Assembly (NCBI GenBank): GCA_031554215.1
Contig: JAVBKF010000176.1
Location: 1 to 39,929, forward strand
Source: JAVBKE01 sp031554215
Lineage (GTDB): Bacteria; Bacillota; Bacilli; JARBTR01
Length of the DNA stretch: 39,929 bases
Direction: 5' to 3'
Shown: positions 1 to 6,893 of the stretch, piece after piece
Layout of the letters: each line of letters opens with the position of its first letter
Position numbering within the stretch: the first letter of the stretch is position 1
Program-made: the position numbers and the translations under genes
The notes under the pieces: model-generated
Told to the model about the DNA's origin: nothing
Database searches by the model: none
The model's input: only the letters and a program-made list of their open reading frames with translations

Positions 1-508
1 TAGACTCGGTAGTTGGCTCGCCAAAAGCTTCAATTACCTCTTCTGGTGTTGCCCCGACAGTAATTCCTTTTGCGACTGAAATCTCTGGTACTTTTTCCTC
101 ACTTGTAAAGAAACTCTTTACTTCGCCAACTTGGCACTTATTCAGAGGTTGCACTGCATCCGTATTGTTTACAAAATTAAGGAATATTTCTTGCTCACCT
201 TTAGTAAAAGACATCGCCGATACTGTAAATGTACCCGGCTCTAGTGTCAAGGTCATATCCTCATCTGTTTTCCAACCATTTTTCTCAAATTCTGAGTAAT
301 CTGCTGGCAATTTATAAACAACGCCATCAAGAAGTACTTCAAACGAATAAAGGTCATCCGATATTTCGGCGCTCTCTTTTGGTTTTTCTTTCTCTTCCTT
401 TTTTGGTTCTTTTTTAGATGCTGTTTTCTCATCATTGCCACAAGCTGTTAGTGATAAAACGAGTATAAATGCAAGCAAAACTACAGAAAATTTCTTCAAA
501 TTCTTCAA
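1..508 (-). CDS. Putative lipoprotein, 3' end outside window
   Basis: This is a partial minus-strand gene of 169 visible residues that runs off the left edge. The likely start is the TTG at 508, because GGAGG lies seven bases upstream and no ATG fits. The N-terminus has basic residues, a hydrophobic stretch and a lipobox (LTACG at about residues 21-25), so export and lipid anchoring outside the membrane are inferred. A charged Lys/Glu-rich linker follows, then a globular part with a motif like GITVGATPEEVIEAFGEP, which resembles the segment of small SmpA/BLIP-like folded lipoproteins. I do not recognise a specific family and assign no function. Confidence 0.7.
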   Translation of the reverse strand, partial: MKNLKKFSVVLLAFILVLSLTACGNDEKTASKKEPKKEEKEKPKESAEISDDLYSFEVLLDGVVYKLPADYSEFEKNGWKTDEDMTLTLEPGTFTVSAMSFTKGEQEIFLNFVNNTDAVQPLNKCQVGEVKSFFTSEEKVPEISVAKGITVGATPEEVIEAFGEPTTES

Positions 509-551
509 TATCTCTCCTCCTCTTTCATATTCGACAAATGTCGATTGTCAT

Positions 552-580
552 ATTGTAGCGAAAATATTCCAGTAATACAA
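552..580 (-). promoter_or_regulatory. Promoter of the lipoprotein gene
   Basis: On the minus strand TTGTAT (575-580) and TACAAT (552-557) are 17 bases apart, about 45 bases before the TTG start. A short inverted repeat, CGACA-AA-TGTCG (532-543), lies just downstream of the -10 and could be an operator. Confidence 0.55.
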
Positions 581-785
581 GTTAATTTTATAATATTTTA
601 CTTATCACCTAAATATACAAGGGGGTGAATTACAGCCTGTCCTTTATTAATCAGTTATATCTAATAGTGGAATTCAGGCGATTCCTACAGTTTTTCATAG
701 AAAAGTCTTCTATTCACAATATTAATAAATGCTTTTATTAAGTTCCTTATCAATCAGTTAAGTGAATTCTACAGGAGGAAAACAA

Positions 786-1022
786 ATGGACACAAAGCAG
801 CTCTGGGCTCTGATTGATCGATCAAGAATTGAAGCAGGCAATTGTAAGGTGTTGAGCGTAAGCGTCAAGCCGCAAGCACCGGGACAACAGAGAAAAAAGA
901 CGAAAACTAACAAAACAGGATCAGAGATTGATATTCGATTACTTCTAAGGGGCAATGTTTCAGTTGCTTTACTCTGGTTCCAACCTTTTTGGTCGCTTCT
1001 TTGTCGCTTTGTCTATTGTTGA
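786..1022 (+). pseudogene. Possible DUF4240-type gene remnant
   Basis: ATG 786 is preceded by a good site (AGGAGG at 772-777). The first 19 residues (MDTKQLWALIDRSRIEAGN) look like the N-terminus of DUF4240 proteins, which usually begin with a short Met-acidic-Phe/Trp-LI-x-x-(S/A)R pattern. After about residue 20 the resemblance stops and the frame reads basic, then Trp/Phe/Cys-rich sequence unlike a folded continuation, which suggests a frameshift or deletion. The family call is from memory of the motif only. Downstream, 1092-1280 is open but has no clear start signal and no recognisable family. Confidence 0.35.
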
Positions 1023-1293
1023 TTCCTCGAAATCAGGGAATGGAGGTTTGAATTGAATATGTTCTAGGTAAGGGGAAGTAACTTAAATTCTATGCATAAG
1101 GTGGAATCTGTGAGAAAATCTATTTATGGGGTACTGGATTTGAAAATAGTTGTTTTCGTAGTCGCAAATAATGTTTTTCATTGTGAAAATGAGTCGTATG
1201 TCTACAATGGGTTGTCTGATAATCAATCCAAGCTAGCACCAGATTACCAAAGTTTTATAGACAGTGGTGATCTACGGTAGTAAAAAATTATGA

Positions 1294-1476
1294 ATGAAAG
1301 AGATGATAGGATTGACACAAAAGAATAATAAACTTGAGGTCAAATATCTACCAATAGGATTAGTAATTGGAGTGGCATTGGGTGTGACATTTAATAATGT
1401 TGCAATTGGAATATCATTAGGGGCTTTATTTGGAATACTTGTTGATGTTTTGCTTTCATTTAGATATAAAAAGTAG
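1294..1476 (+). CDS. Small glycine-zipper membrane protein
   Basis: This 60-residue protein is mostly one or two hydrophobic segments (about residues 18-56) with regularly spaced Gly and Ala (IGLVIGVALGV, IGISLGALFGIL), the pattern of a glycine zipper used for tight helix packing in membranes. It ends in a basic tail. The start is uncertain: ATG 1294 has little ribosome binding site and ATG 1304 follows GAAAGAG. Immediately after the stop, a shifted frame (1477-1554) continues with another Gly/Ala-rich hydrophobic stretch (VASIGGAIASYVIIL), so this may be a longer membrane protein with a frameshift. Function unknown. Confidence 0.45.
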   Translation: MKEMIGLTQKNNKLEVKYLPIGLVIGVALGVTFNNVAIGISLGALFGILVDVLLSFRYKK

Positions 1477-1628
1477 TTCGGAATTCTCACTTCTCGTTGC
1501 ATCAATAGGAGGTGCTATTGCATCTTATGTAATAATACTTAGCGATCACTTTTAATATTTAACAGAATTTTGCTTTTGAAAAAGACTTCTTCTCGAAAAG
1601 ATAAAAGGGCTTGAAACGTAGTAGGTCG

Positions 1629-1665
1629 TAAATGGTCTAGGTTTCTTCAAAACCTAGACCATTTA
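1629..1665. repeat. Perfect 16-bp inverted repeat
   Basis: The arms 1629-1644 and 1650-1665 are exact reverse complements around a 5-base loop (CTTCA). No T-run follows on either strand, so it is not a standard intrinsic terminator. It lies between the small membrane gene and the integrase relic and could be an attenuator, protein site or element end. The rest of 1477-1709 holds no gene I can support. Confidence 0.6.
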
Positions 1666-1709
1666 AACAGCGGTGGTTAGTTGCTAAATTCTACGAATTT
1701 AGACTATCT

Positions 1710-2375
1710 TTGCTCTCGATATTGTTGGTCAAATCAATATTGGGAAATATGCAAGTGATATATCGACATGCCTTTAGGCAACATTATCACTACTGTTGGA
1801 ACATTGATTTAAATACGGATAATTTACCTGTGGTTGGCTCACTTTCTTTCTTATTTAAGGCTTATTTAATATATTATTTTTTATTCATTGATGTTAATAA
1901 GACGATCTACTATAAGACTGCAAATGATTATTCTTGTACAGAGCCCAAGACAAGAGCGGGTATTCGTAAAGTTGCACTTGATGATTACACAATTAGCATC
2001 TTGGAAGAATGGAGAGGGATTCAAGCAGCACATATAAAGACAGATTTTGCACTGAGTTACAACGGAAAGCCAGTAAACAAACATACGCTTTCTCAAGCTG
2101 TTAAAAGGTTTGTGAAACTAGCTAATGTTCCAGTGATTCGAGTTCATGCATTGAGGCATTCTCATGTAGCACTATTGATAAGTTTGGGAGAGAACCCTTT
2201 ATCAATAAAAGAACGGGTAGGACACGAAAACATTCAGATTACCTTGGGTACTTATGGTCATTTGTATCCTCATACACATTCTGAAATTGCAAACAAATTG
2301 AATGGCTCAGTAAATGTATCGACATCAGAACAAAATAAGGTAGCCGTTATTTCAAATCAATTTATTTCGAGGTAA
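1710..2375 (+). pseudogene. Decayed tyrosine integrase, C-terminal half
   Basis: From about 1896 the frame matches the catalytic half of the intact integrase at 6859-8037: a TEPKT segment (TTPKT in the intact copy), the YNGKPVNKHT stretch, HALRHSH (box II His and Arg), GHENIQ, and the tyrosine in GTYGHLYP. The first 62 residues of the open frame lack the arm-binding and core-binding domains and the box I Arg (TGMRIGEA in the intact copy). Only scraps such as IYRHAFR recall the lost region, so 5' deletion and frameshifts have removed it. It is the integrase of an older element that used the same guaA site, because arm-type repeats, a terminator and the att core follow in the same order as for the intact gene. 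It should be inactive. Confidence 0.8.
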
Positions 2376-2385
2376 AATAGTTTTC

Positions 2386-2405
2386 GGGGTCAAAATGGGG
2401 TCAAA
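2386..2405 (+). repeat. Arm-type integrase repeat of the relic element
   Basis: GGGGTCA occurs twice with an 11-base period just after the integrase relic. Related GGAGTCA pairs, also with 11-base period, lie at both ends of the intact element (2568-2586 and 8013-8032). This spacing near att sites is expected for sites bound by the N-terminal domain of Tn916-like integrases; the function is inferred. Confidence 0.55.
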
Positions 2406-2422
2406 CTTATATTAACAAAGCA

Positions 2423-2447
2423 AAAACCCTCTATAATAGAGGGTTTT
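2423..2447 (+). terminator. Terminator after the integrase relic
   Basis: An 11-bp perfect stem (2423-2433 with 2437-2447) has a three-base loop, with an A-run in the left arm and a T-run in the right arm, so it can act in both directions. Confidence 0.75.
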
Positions 2448-2461
2448 CCCATACCAACGCC

Positions 2462-2476
2462 TATTCCCACTCGATA
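2462..2476. other. att core, left junction of the guaA element
   Basis: TATTCCCACTCGATA is identical to 8089-8103 at the guaA 3' end. Read on the minus strand, the sequence through this junction still encodes a guaA-like tail (QPINIEWE then stop, against PPATIEWE in the real gene), so the element carries its own copy of the target's last codons in its att site. Confidence 0.85.
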
Positions 2477-2558
2477 TTGATAGGTTGTTTCAAAGTGCGA
2501 GAACGGCGATTTTATAATGCTTTGGTACAATTTGAGTTCGTTTGAATCCTTGTGATTT

Positions 2559-4085
2559 TTAATGCAGTGGAGTCAAAGTGGAGTCATTATCTTTTTCATA
2601 TTTTTTAAAATCAAATAAACATAATAATTTTCTATAGTCTGTGCTCTTTTTGTCAGAACAGGATATCAAATATATTTTCAAACTGTCTAACCCAATATTT
2701 CCACACCATACAGAGTTGATGATAGCATCTATTTTTTTTGACTTTGGAATGTCTATGTCGTTGTTAATTTCCTCAATTGTTCTATGAGAAGTTTTATGGT
2801 GATCAGAAATCTTTTCTACTATCGACATTAACTTATTCTTTTGTTGCTCCTTTAAGTCACCAGTTTTTTTGATACCAGAGTTTATTTTTGAAAATCCATA
2901 TATGGGAAAATACTGTTGGCTTTGTATTTTTATTTTATCAATTAAGGATATTAATTGGTTGTTTGATTCATCAATTATTTTAAAATAGTTTACCATCATT
3001 TCTGCGGAAGTCTGAAACTCATATTGAATCGTCTTGTTTGAGCCAATAACCAATACTTTATCCCCGTTTTCCAACCGCTCTAAGTCCTCAGTTATACTAA
3101 CCTGTATGCTTCCCCCAGAATAGATTTCCTTAACCACAGTTGCTACCTTTCTAACATCCATTGCTGATATTGGCAACTGCAAGCTGGCAATTGCTTCAAA
3201 TATTTCTAAGTAGTTATCTGTTTTAATCTTATTAATTCTTATTGTTGAGAGAGTGTCCAGAATAATGTCATGTTCCGTAACTTCGGTATTAGAGGAGTTA
3301 TTTTCATATTCAATTAATAAGAAGTTAGATCTTATTTTATCTGCATCAGGAGAATTAGAATCAACATATGTAAAAATTGTTTTTAGAATTTCTTTAATAT
3401 TTTCGTCATTTATACTATATCCAATAAAAATAATTGGGTTATGTATAAATAAAGAAAGCAGTTGCGAGCGAATTAATTCGTATTTTTTATCAAAAGTTTC
3501 ATAATCATCTTTAGTAATGATTATTTTTTCAGGAGAACCAACGCATCCGTGAATTTTATAAACTGATCCGTAAGGGTTACTAAGTAAAATGTCATTTCCT
3601 ATTAATGGATTGAATTCGAATATCTCTTCTATAAGGCGATCATAATTTGTTGTTATAACAGAACCGATATTTTTTCGGACTTTTTTAAGGGATTGTAGCT
3701 CTTTTTTCATTTCAGATTTGTAATCCAATGTTTCAAATATTTTAGAAATATATATTTTAAATCTACTTAATCTAACCTGTGCTTTCATTTGGTTATAAAA
3801 TTCATCGTTTATTTCTTTAAAATTTCCATTCCTATTTTTTTTTAAAATTTCAGTGAAATCATTTTCCAATCTTGTCGCAATTTTATCATAATGATATATA
3901 CCATTTTCAAAACACTCATCTTTTAAATCTAAATAATATTCTTCATTATTGCTCATTTCCTTGGAAATATGATTTAATAAGGCATCCCATGTAAAGGAAT
4001 TGTTTAGATACCGTAGGCTAATACCTGTGCCAACAAATAGTACAGGGTGGTTGCTAAATTTTGAAATAAACTCTTTTATATGCAT
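2559..4085 (-). CDS. SIR2-like domain protein, candidate anti-phage effector
   Basis: This is a 508-residue protein. ATG 4085 is chosen because AAGGAGG lies just upstream; an in-frame extension to 4127 has no site. The SIR2-like (PF13289-type) domain fills about residues 10-250: GTGIS (19-23) for NAD binding, TTNYD (145-149) with the catalytic-type Asn, KIHG (177-180) with the catalytic His, and FIGYS (220-224). Such domains in defence systems (for example ThsA and DSR proteins) consume NAD+ and abort infection; that role is inferred here. The C-terminal half (about 290-508) has no SLOG, STAND or HerA-like motif I can see and is not recognised. It may be the sensor. The gene sits at the element's outer edge, points toward the att site, and its last codons overlap the arm repeat. 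A TTGACA lies at 4129-4134 upstream. Confidence 0.85.
   Translation of the reverse strand: MHIKEFISKFSNHPVLFVGTGISLRYLNNSFTWDALLNHISKEMSNNEEYYLDLKDECFENGIYHYDKIATRLENDFTEILKKNRNGNFKEINDEFYNQMKAQVRLSRFKIYISKIFETLDYKSEMKKELQSLKKVRKNIGSVITTNYDRLIEEIFEFNPLIGNDILLSNPYGSVYKIHGCVGSPEKIIITKDDYETFDKKYELIRSQLLSLFIHNPIIFIGYSINDENIKEILKTIFTYVDSNSPDADKIRSNFLLIEYENNSSNTEVTEHDIILDTLSTIRINKIKTDNYLEIFEAIASLQLPISAMDVRKVATVVKEIYSGGSIQVSITEDLERLENGDKVLVIGSNKTIQYEFQTSAEMMVNYFKIIDESNNQLISLIDKIKIQSQQYFPIYGFSKINSGIKKTGDLKEQQKNKLMSIVEKISDHHKTSHRTIEEINNDIDIPKSKKIDAIINSVWCGNIGLDSLKIYLISCSDKKSTDYRKLLCLFDFKKYEKDNDSTLTPLH
2568..2586 (+). repeat. Arm-type integrase repeat, left end of element
   Basis: GGAGTCA occurs at 2569-2575 and 2580-2586, an 11-base period, about 90 bases inside the left att core. 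It overlaps the last codons of the SIR2 gene. The motif matches the pair at the right end (8013-8032) in the same orientation. Confidence 0.6.
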
Positions 4086-4210
4086 TGTTATCCTCCTTAG
4101 AAAATTTAGATTAGAAATATAACGCATTTGTCAATGGTAAATGTCTGACTGGAGCAAGGCGGAAGGAATTTAAGGAATTGACAAGTATACAGCAACAAAG
4201 ACTTAAAATT

Positions 4211-4242
4211 GGTCAGAAAGGACGAACCGATCCTTTCTGACC
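4211..4242 (-). terminator. Hairpin between repressor and SIR2 gene
   Basis: A perfect 12-bp stem (4211-4222 with 4231-4242) with an 8-base loop lies after the repressor gene. The downstream run on the minus strand is AATTTTA, so termination may be partial. It separates the repressor transcript from the SIR2 gene. Confidence 0.55.
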
Positions 4243-4279
4243 TAAAAACCCAAGATGTCATTTGAAGGATGGATACAAG

Positions 4280-4828
4280 TCATTTGCTATGTGGAATCAT
4301 TGGAGAAAACATAATCATTCCATTTTTATAATTTTCCTCTAAATCCAATATTGTCTGTTGGATTCTCCCATCAAAATCTGCGTTTATTAAATTAATTTTC
4401 TCTTCAGCAGTCTTATTGATTTTCCCACCTAATTTATTATCTAAAAGCCTATCAATACCTTCTTCAGAGAACCCTTCAATCATTTTTTTAAAAGACGCTT
4501 TTTCGTTAATTAGTGATAAAAGAGAATCTTCCAAGTCATGCCTTTCAAATGAACCTTTTTCTTCCATGAAATTCAACTGTTGTAGCAATTCTATTTTTTT
4601 CTCGAAATCTTCATTTCTTAAATATCCTAGTATCTCTTCAAGCGAGATGTCCAAAGTAGTCACTATTTTTTCTAAAATTCTATCTGAAGGTGCGGAATCC
4701 TGACTTTCGTAGTTAATAATAGTTCTTTTAGAAACACCTAGCAAATCAGCTAATTCTTTTTGAGTCAATCCTTTTTCTTTTCTAATTTTTCTTAAATTAT
4801 CAGCGAAATGCGTATAATTAAGCGCCAT
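4280..4828 (-). CDS. XRE-family repressor of the element
   Basis: This is a 182-residue protein with an N-terminal helix-turn-helix (about residues 9-66: LRKIRKEKGLTQKELADLLG, then the recognition helix VSKRTIINYES), typical of phage CI and XRE regulators. The remaining 110 residues are mostly charged helices that probably dimerise; no RecA-cleavage or peptidase motif is evident. ATG 4828 has GGAG upstream. It is divergent from the excisionase-like gene, with palindromic sites between, the usual lysis-lysogeny style switch. It is inferred to silence excision and replication genes and to activate its own transcription or hold it in balance. Confidence 0.85.
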   Translation of the reverse strand: MALNYTHFADNLRKIRKEKGLTQKELADLLGVSKRTIINYESQDSAPSDRILEKIVTTLDISLEEILGYLRNEDFEKKIELLQQLNFMEEKGSFERHDLEDSLLSLINEKASFKKMIEGFSEEGIDRLLDNKLGGKINKTAEEKINLINADFDGRIQQTILDLEENYKNGMIMFSPMIPHSK

Positions 4829-4872
4829 AATTTAGCTCCTTTCAATTCAAAGTGCAATAAAATTGCATTTAT

Positions 4873-4938
4873 TTGTTTACAGGTGAAAAAATCTGTGATA
4901 AAGTGAAATTAATAATTAAAAGTGAAACAATATTTCAC
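4873..4938 (+). promoter_or_regulatory. Rightward element promoter with palindromic operator
   Basis: A TTGTTT/TTTACA -35 (4873-4881) and a GATAAA/TAAAGT -10 (4897-4904) face the excisionase-like gene. Just downstream is a perfect inverted repeat GTGAAA-CAATA-TTTCAC (4922-4938), with further GTGAAA half-sites at 4883 and 4903. This is a good candidate binding array for the divergent repressor. Confidence 0.6.
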
Positions 4939-5029
4939 CTTTAATTATAAGTCTTTCATGATGATTATACAATCATTACTATTTAATCTGCATCAGAAAG
5001 ATACTACAGAACGAAAGGAGAAAAGCAAA

Positions 5030-5239
5030 ATGACTACTTTAACAAAAAATGATTTAGTTCAACTAGGCTATGGGCCATCATTCTCTAGTGATATTATCCG
5101 ACAAGCTAAGTGCTTAATGGTTAAAGATGGGTTTCCCTACTACTCCAGTCGTCGTTTAGGACGTGTCCCTGCACGTGCTGTTGAAACAGTTCTAGGTTAT
5201 AAGATTGAGCTCGTCCAAGAGCAAACTGTAAAACCCTAG
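5030..5239 (+). CDS. DUF3173 excisionase-like protein
   Basis: This is a 69-residue protein. ATG 5030 follows AAAGGAG; the longer open frame to 4922 overlaps the operator and is not favoured. The pattern TKNDLVQLGYGPSFSSDIIR, followed by a GFPYYSSRRLGRVPARAVETVLG stretch broken here only for length, is that of DUF3173, small MerR/Xis-like winged-helix proteins found at the start of integrative element modules in Firmicutes. It likely bends att DNA and turns integrase toward excision, and may also activate the downstream genes. It is the first gene of the rightward transcript. Confidence 0.75.
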   Translation: MTTLTKNDLVQLGYGPSFSSDIIRQAKCLMVKDGFPYYSSRRLGRVPARAVETVLGYKIELVQEQTVKP

Positions 5240-5320
5240 AATTACGTATTTTGTACTTTTTCTAATATTTTTCAATGTGGTTGTTTAAGTATTAAATGAA
5301 AAGCTAGCTAATTAATGATT

Positions 5321-5423
5321 TGTCGGCTTTGCCGTCAGGCGTCCGAAGGGGAAGCCTGAACGGCAGTGATAAGGCAAAGCCGACATACGAGCGAAGCGAG
5401 TTTCTTCTTTATTAGACTTGATA
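5321..5423 (+). other. Origin-like nested hairpins upstream of rep
   Basis: A perfect 13-bp inverted repeat (5321-5333 with 5373-5385) encloses a second hairpin (GCCGTCAGGC at 5331-5340 with GCCTGA and CGGC at 5354-5364), so two alternative cruciforms are possible. Downstream is ATTAGACTTGATATTAG with CTTGATA at 5417-5423, resembling the nick region reported for pC194/pUB110-type rolling-circle origins. It lies directly before the HUH initiator gene, where a double-strand origin or oriT is expected. No gene is seen in 5240-5542. Confidence 0.5.
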
Positions 5424-5542
5424 TTAGTATAACATAAGGAGAAAAATAAGCAGAAAAAACAAAGAAAAAGTCAGTAATAACAAGGGGTTAGGGCAATTTT
5501 AGGCTGAAAAAAAAGTGAAATGAAGCGAGGTGAAGAAATGAT

Positions 5543-6331
5543 TTGTATAACGTAAAGATGGTTGATTCAAAAACTAGTATTGAAGTTTGGATTCATAGTA
5601 GAGCAATAGCCGATGGGTACAAAATGAATCAAGGTGCCTTAGGTAGGAAAAGGGCATTTGATGAGTTAGACGAAGAAGAACAGAGTGAATCATTAAAGCG
5701 AAAACAAAGGTATTATGAATCTAAAAGATGGGAGATTTCAAGGCTGATAAATATGAATTATGATAATCAAACAAAGTTCTTTACGCTCACATTTTCAGAA
5801 AACCTCTGTGATGTAGGGAGAGCTAATCAATTATTTACAAAGTTTATAAAACGGTTGAAATACCACATAGACAATGAATTTGGTGGTGCGTTACTCAAAT
5901 ATATTGCAACATGGGAAAGGCAGAAAAGGGGAGCGATTCATTATCATTTAGTACTGTTTAACTTTCCATACATCAAGAAAAGTATTCTGGCTGATATTTG
6001 GGGTCATGGATTTGTAAAGATCAATAAAATCACAAATATAGAAGTTGGGAGAATTGGTCAATATGTATCAAAGTACTTTGCTAAGGAGTTGAATTTAAAG
6101 GAATCCAAGAAGAAGGCATTTTTTAAGAGTAAGAACTTAGAACAACCAATTATCGAGAAGTTTGATATTGATAATATCGAATTATTAATTGAAACGCTAG
6201 ATAGCAATGATGTAACGTTTTCTAGGAAGTACGATAACAGTTTTCAGATCAATTACAATTTGATTGAGGACAGCGTAATCTACTATCAGATTGACAGAAC
6301 AAAAAAGCTGAACATATTCCTGAAACAATAA
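5543..6331 (+). CDS. HUH rolling-circle replication initiator
   Basis: This is a 262-residue protein. Motif 1 is the strand FFTLTF (79-84). The metal-binding HUH motif is HYHLVLFN (HYH at 133-135). The tyrosine motif is QYVSKY (174-178), with one nicking tyrosine and a Lys, as in single-strand nickases of the phage G2P/plasmid Rep type. It would nick the origin upstream and start rolling-circle replication of the excised circle; a mobilisation role is also possible. The start is uncertain: TTG 5543 has GAGGTG upstream, while ATG 5558 has a weak site and would give a protein five residues shorter. There is no helicase or primase domain, so host helicase is assumed. Confidence 0.8.
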   Translation: MYNVKMVDSKTSIEVWIHSRAIADGYKMNQGALGRKRAFDELDEEEQSESLKRKQRYYESKRWEISRLINMNYDNQTKFFTLTFSENLCDVGRANQLFTKFIKRLKYHIDNEFGGALLKYIATWERQKRGAIHYHLVLFNFPYIKKSILADIWGHGFVKINKITNIEVGRIGQYVSKYFAKELNLKESKKKAFFKSKNLEQPIIEKFDIDNIELLIETLDSNDVTFSRKYDNSFQINYNLIEDSVIYYQIDRTKKLNIFLKQ

Positions 6332-6402
6332 GCTTCAAGCTATGTCCAACCTGTGACAAGGATATTATATCATAGTGAAAAAGTGAATTAAATAATTTAA
6401 GA

Positions 6403-6439
6403 GAGGTTTGCTACCTCCATCAAAGAACCAGCAAACCTC
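6403..6439 (+). promoter_or_regulatory. Leader hairpin before the integrase transcript
   Basis: A 10-bp perfect stem (6403-6412 with 6430-6439) is followed at 6448-6453 and 6477-6482 by a second complementary pair (GTCTCC and GGAGAC). It lies between rep and the small genes. No T-run follows, so control by attenuation or an RNA structure is possible but unproven. Confidence 0.4.
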
Positions 6440-6510
6440 AAGATGACGTCTCCGTCTATGACATTTTATCATGTTTGGAGACCTCGTTCAATACAAAACA
6501 AGGGAGCACG

Positions 6511-6714
6511 ATGAAAATGTCAAAAGAATTAAACCATGATTTGTTGCAATGTGAAATTTACAGAGTACACATTCTGTATCTATTACTAGAATTAACACAT
6601 GCTGTATCAACAGAAGAGGGCTTAAACAGCCACGATATTGTCAGTAGAATTTTAGACCTAATTGAAATAACGCACCTAGATGAAGAATTTTGCTATAGAG
6701 GAGCAATCAAATGA
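6511..6714 (+). CDS. Small helical protein of the element
   Basis: This is a 67-residue protein. ATG 6511 follows AAGGGAG; the frame opens at 6475 but that start has no site. It is predicted mostly alpha-helical with Leu and Ile-rich segments (HILYLLLELTHA, IVSRILDLIEI) and no recognised domain. It is first of three overlapping genes that end with the integrase (its stop overlaps the next ATG as ATGA), so it is probably co-translated and could be an accessory factor for integration or copy control. Function unknown. Confidence 0.55.
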   Translation: MKMSKELNHDLLQCEIYRVHILYLLLELTHAVSTEEGLNSHDIVSRILDLIEITHLDEEFCYRGAIK

Positions 6715-6893
6715 ATATGTCACAAAAATCAACAATCATACTACAAGAACTTGATTACTACATTCAAATTGACCAAGGCATTGAAAGCTTTTATTTAAAA
6801 GCTATTGTCAATGGGCTGGTTAAGATAGATAAACTTGAAAAAGAAACGAGGAGCCTTAATGCCAATAAAGAAAGAGAAGAATGGGACTTATAG
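6711..6893 (+). CDS. Small helical protein overlapping int
   Basis: This is a 60-residue protein starting at ATG 6711, which overlaps the preceding stop codon, with GGAG seven bases upstream. It is predicted helical (ELDYYIQIDQGIESFYLKAI) with a charged C-terminal tail. Its 3' end overlaps the integrase start at 6859, which points to translational coupling. No family recognised. Confidence 0.5.
   Translation: MNMSQKSTIILQELDYYIQIDQGIESFYLKAIVNGLVKIDKLEKETRSLNANKEREEWDL

Noticed and set aside
253..441. Overlapping frames on both strands within the lipoprotein gene
   Set aside because: They are shadows of the lipoprotein reading frame, which has a lipobox and a good ribosome binding site.
1092..1280. 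62-codon frame
   Set aside because: No ribosome binding site, no recognisable family, and surrounding genes are decayed.
2559..4085. ThsA of a Thoeris system
   Set aside because: No SLOG-like C-terminal domain is visible and no TIR-domain ThsB is nearby.
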